Below, piece after piece: positions 5,220 through 5,321 of a DNA stretch of 5,321 nt. Location of the stretch: the NCBI GenBank assembly GCA_947383645.1, contig CANDEH010000132.1:1-5321 (forward strand), written 5' to 3'. Within the stretch, counting starts at the first letter, position 1. Every line of letters begins with the position of its first letter. Position numbers and translations under genes: made by a program. The DNA comes from an uncultured Clostridia bacterium. GTDB lineage: Bacteria; Bacillota; Clostridia; Oscillospirales; Oscillospiraceae. A model generated the notes under the pieces. That model was not told the DNA's origin and did no database searches. It saw nothing but the letters and a program-made list of their open reading frames with translations.

Positions 5220-5321
5220 ATGTGGCGTGGCAAGGCGGAGGACGCAGGCGGGCTGACGCCCGCCAGGGACGACTGCTCAGCCGTTGGCGGCTCTGCCGCC
5301 TTACGGATGAGGCGTACCCCT
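5220..5321 (+). CDS. Start of an unrecognised rightward reading frame, cut by the window end
   Basis: An ATG at 5220 is preceded by GAGGA (5212-5216) at three to four bases and AAGGAG (5204-5209) at ten, downstream of the TATAAT at 5164. The frame stays open for 34 codons to the last base of the window. The peptide (MWRGKAEDAGGLTPARDD...) matches nothing I know. The same bases form three consecutive stem-loops, so the stretch may be a structured RNA or leader rather than a protein start. The initiation signals favour coding, the base pattern favours RNA structure; both could be true. Confidence 0.35.
   Translation, partial: MWRGKAEDAGGLTPARDDCSAVGGSAALRMRRTP
5247..5300 (+). other. Three tandem stem-loops, candidate structured RNA
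   Basis: Three adjacent hairpins are visible. GGCGGGC (5247-5253) pairs with GCCCGCC (5258-5264) around TGAC. ACG-A-CTG (5269-5275) pairs with CAG-C-CGT (5278-5284) with one mismatch and a two-base gap at the tip. GGCGGC (5286-5291) pairs with GCCGCC (5295-5300) around TCT, and an outer CCG (5281-5283) / CGG (5304-5306) pairing competes with the second hairpin. No known riboswitch or RNA family core was recognised. The element may continue past the window end. Confidence 0.35.

Overview
The window reads as chromosomal DNA of a GC-rich anaerobic Firmicute. An Oscillospiraceae-type gut bacterium (Flavonifractor / Oscillibacter / Intestinimonas-like) is my best guess, inferred from GC-rich codon use, strong AAGGAGG-type ribosome binding sites, a ferredoxin-dependent 2-oxoacid oxidoreductase and a butyrate kinase homologue. 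No tRNA, rRNA or CRISPR array was seen.

Left part (about 42-3491, + strand): one compact operon. It starts with the C-terminal part of a 2-oxoacid:ferredoxin oxidoreductase alpha subunit (broken at its 5' end close to the window edge). The complete beta (TPP-binding) and gamma subunits follow, then a butyrate-kinase family acyl kinase and a PduL-type phosphate acyltransferase. Spacing is 2 to 23 bases throughout. Together they make a plausible energy-conserving route: 2-oxoacid + CoA + oxidised ferredoxin -> acyl-CoA + CO2 + reduced ferredoxin; acyl-CoA + Pi -> acyl-phosphate (PduL); acyl-phosphate + ADP -> acid + ATP (kinase). The kinase partner suggests branched-chain or short-chain 2-oxoacids, but substrate specificity is not readable from sequence. 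A small ferredoxin (delta) subunit would be expected upstream, outside the window.

Middle (3492-4392): a long near-perfect hairpin lies between the operon and a convergent minus-strand metallo-beta-lactamase-fold hydrolase, whose AT-rich upstream region probably holds its promoter.

Right part (4393-5321): an accessory-looking, compositionally mixed region. It contains a truncated serine-recombinase remnant with its catalytic serine replaced by phenylalanine, enclosed by a 10-bp inverted repeat. An unrecognised 158-codon minus-strand reading frame follows, then a short palindrome, a good -10 box, and the start of a rightward reading frame whose first codons form three consecutive stem-loops. 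This last piece may be a structured RNA rather than a protein gene and is cut by the window end.
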